Shown piece by piece: positions 5,236 to 5,638 of a stretch of DNA of 5,638 nucleotides; the first letter of the stretch is position 1, and each line of letters begins with the position of its first letter. The position numbers and the translations under genes were made by a program. The stretch is from JAKSUT01 sp045616505 (GTDB lineage Bacteria > Cyanobacteriota > Vampirovibrionia > Gastranaerophilales > Gastranaerophilaceae): the NCBI GenBank assembly GCA_045616505.1, contig JAZLGV010000035.1, forward strand, positions 1 through 5,638, in the 5' to 3' direction. Under the pieces are notes generated by a model. That model was not told the origin of the DNA and searched no databases. It was given only the letters and a program-made list of their open reading frames with translations.

Positions 5236-5302
5236 ATATTTTTATTAAAAATTAACATTTGTATTTTTTATATCAAATTTTTAATTACATAACGAAATTT
5301 AA

Positions 5303-5336
5303 CAATTTTTATTTTTTACTAGCAATTTTTATTTTT
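5303..5336. repeat. Direct repeat pair of 14 bases, 20 bases apart
   Basis: CAATTTTTATTTTT occurs at 5303-5316 and again at 5323-5336, offset by 20 bases (about two helical turns). It lies upstream of the kinase-like gene in the divergent region. It could be an UP-element-like or regulator-bound sequence, or simple AT-tract duplication. Confidence 0.4.
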
Positions 5337-5396
5337 ATGCGTATTATATCATGTATAAAAAGTTTAAAACTCCTAGAAAAAAGAAAATAGCAAAAC

Positions 5397-5638
5397 ATGA
5401 TATCACTAATCGAAAAAGAAAATAATTCTAACGACAAATGGTTAAAACCTGACTTTAATCAAAAATCTGGTCGTGAACTTTTTGCGTTTTATTTACAAAC
5501 AAAATTTAAACAAATATTGGCGTATGACAGAAAATGTGATACGCCTATTTTTATAGAAACAAAATCTGATTTTATTTCAAGATTTTCAAAAAGACTTATT
5601 TCTAATCCTCAAAAGAAAGTGATGATTGGAATTACTGG
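5397..5638 (+). CDS. N-terminal part of a P-loop kinase, probably uridine kinase/phosphoribulokinase-like (cut by window edge)
   Basis: The frame from ATG 5397 runs open to the window end (80 codons plus two bases). The last residues, KKVMIGIT plus the start of a probable Gly codon, match the strand entering a P-loop as in uridine kinases and phosphoribulokinases (IGITGxSGSGKT). Dephospho-CoA kinase (IGITGxIGSGKS) is an alternative, but its P-loop lies at the extreme N-terminus. Here about 75 residues precede it (ELFAFYLQTKFKQILAY, then FIETKSDFISRFSKRLIS), a mixed helical region that is longer than the leader of E. coli Udk. A TAG at 5388-5390 in frame rules out an earlier start. The ribosome site is poor (AGAAAAAAG only), unlike the other genes here. 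The ATP-binding GKS/T lies outside the window, so the assignment is tentative. Confidence 0.7.
   Translation, partial: MISLIEKENNSNDKWLKPDFNQKSGRELFAFYLQTKFKQILAYDRKCDTPIFIETKSDFISRFSKRLISNPQKKVMIGIT

Noticed and set aside
5252..5304. Two further TTAACA boxes in the divergent region (5252-5257 and 5299-5304)
   Set aside because: They are 47 bases apart, not in 11-bp phase, and TTAACA is expected by chance in such AT-rich sequence.
5351..5425. 24-codon basic ORF (MYKKFKTPRKKK...) overlapping the start of the kinase gene
   Set aside because: No ribosome site. The Lys/Arg richness follows from A-rich sequence, and it overlaps the better-supported kinase frame.

Overview
The window is very AT-rich, uses ordinary bacterial punctuation (ATG starts preceded by AGGAG-type ribosome sites, TAA/TGA stops) and is packed with hairpin-plus-T-tract terminators. 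The style (low GC, divergent membrane pyrophosphatase, lysine/glutamate-rich membrane protein) fits an uncultured gut-type bacterium. My best guess is the Gastranaerophilales/Vampirovibrionia (Melainabacteria) group, but nothing in the window proves the taxon.

Layout, left to right. Positions 3-101 (+) are the last 32 codons of an IS256/Mutator-family transposase, followed by a probable IS right end near 110-141. Directly against that end lies a bidirectional terminator (142-177). It closes a leftward gene (1739-180) for a 519-residue, apparently undescribed protein: an N-terminal region, a glycine-rich membrane hairpin, a Gln/Ala tract, Lys/Glu/Pro-rich linkers, two copies of a ~66-residue helical domain, and a C-terminal helical region. 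Its promoter (-35 at 1796-1801, -10 at 1773-1778) is preceded by a striking array of about four 11-bp-phased ACATG/TTAACA-type repeats (1806-1849), as expected for an activator of the PhoB/PhoP type. An AT-rich gap follows, then a tRNA-Ser(GCT) gene on the minus strand (2127-2039) with its own terminator and promoter.

A small rightward gene (2272-2571) encodes a 99-residue soluble protein of unknown function. It converges on a leftward gene (5132-2709) for an 807-residue proton-pumping-type membrane pyrophosphatase; two terminators lie between the two genes. The pyrophosphatase carries the full set of catalytic Asp/Lys/Asn motifs, the lysine that marks K+-independent enzymes, a loop insertion, and what looks like a cleavable signal peptide. 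A divergent intergenic region then leads to the start of a rightward gene (5397 to beyond 5638) whose last visible residues are the beginning of a nucleoside-kinase-type P-loop.

The genes do not form one operon: nearly every gene has its own recognisable promoter and terminator. Three of the four promoters I can read share a TTGC-type -35. Apart from general housekeeping (the PPi-driven ion pump, a tRNA and a likely kinase), no common pathway is evident. The most novel-looking items are the duplicated-domain membrane protein and the phased repeat array that probably controls it.
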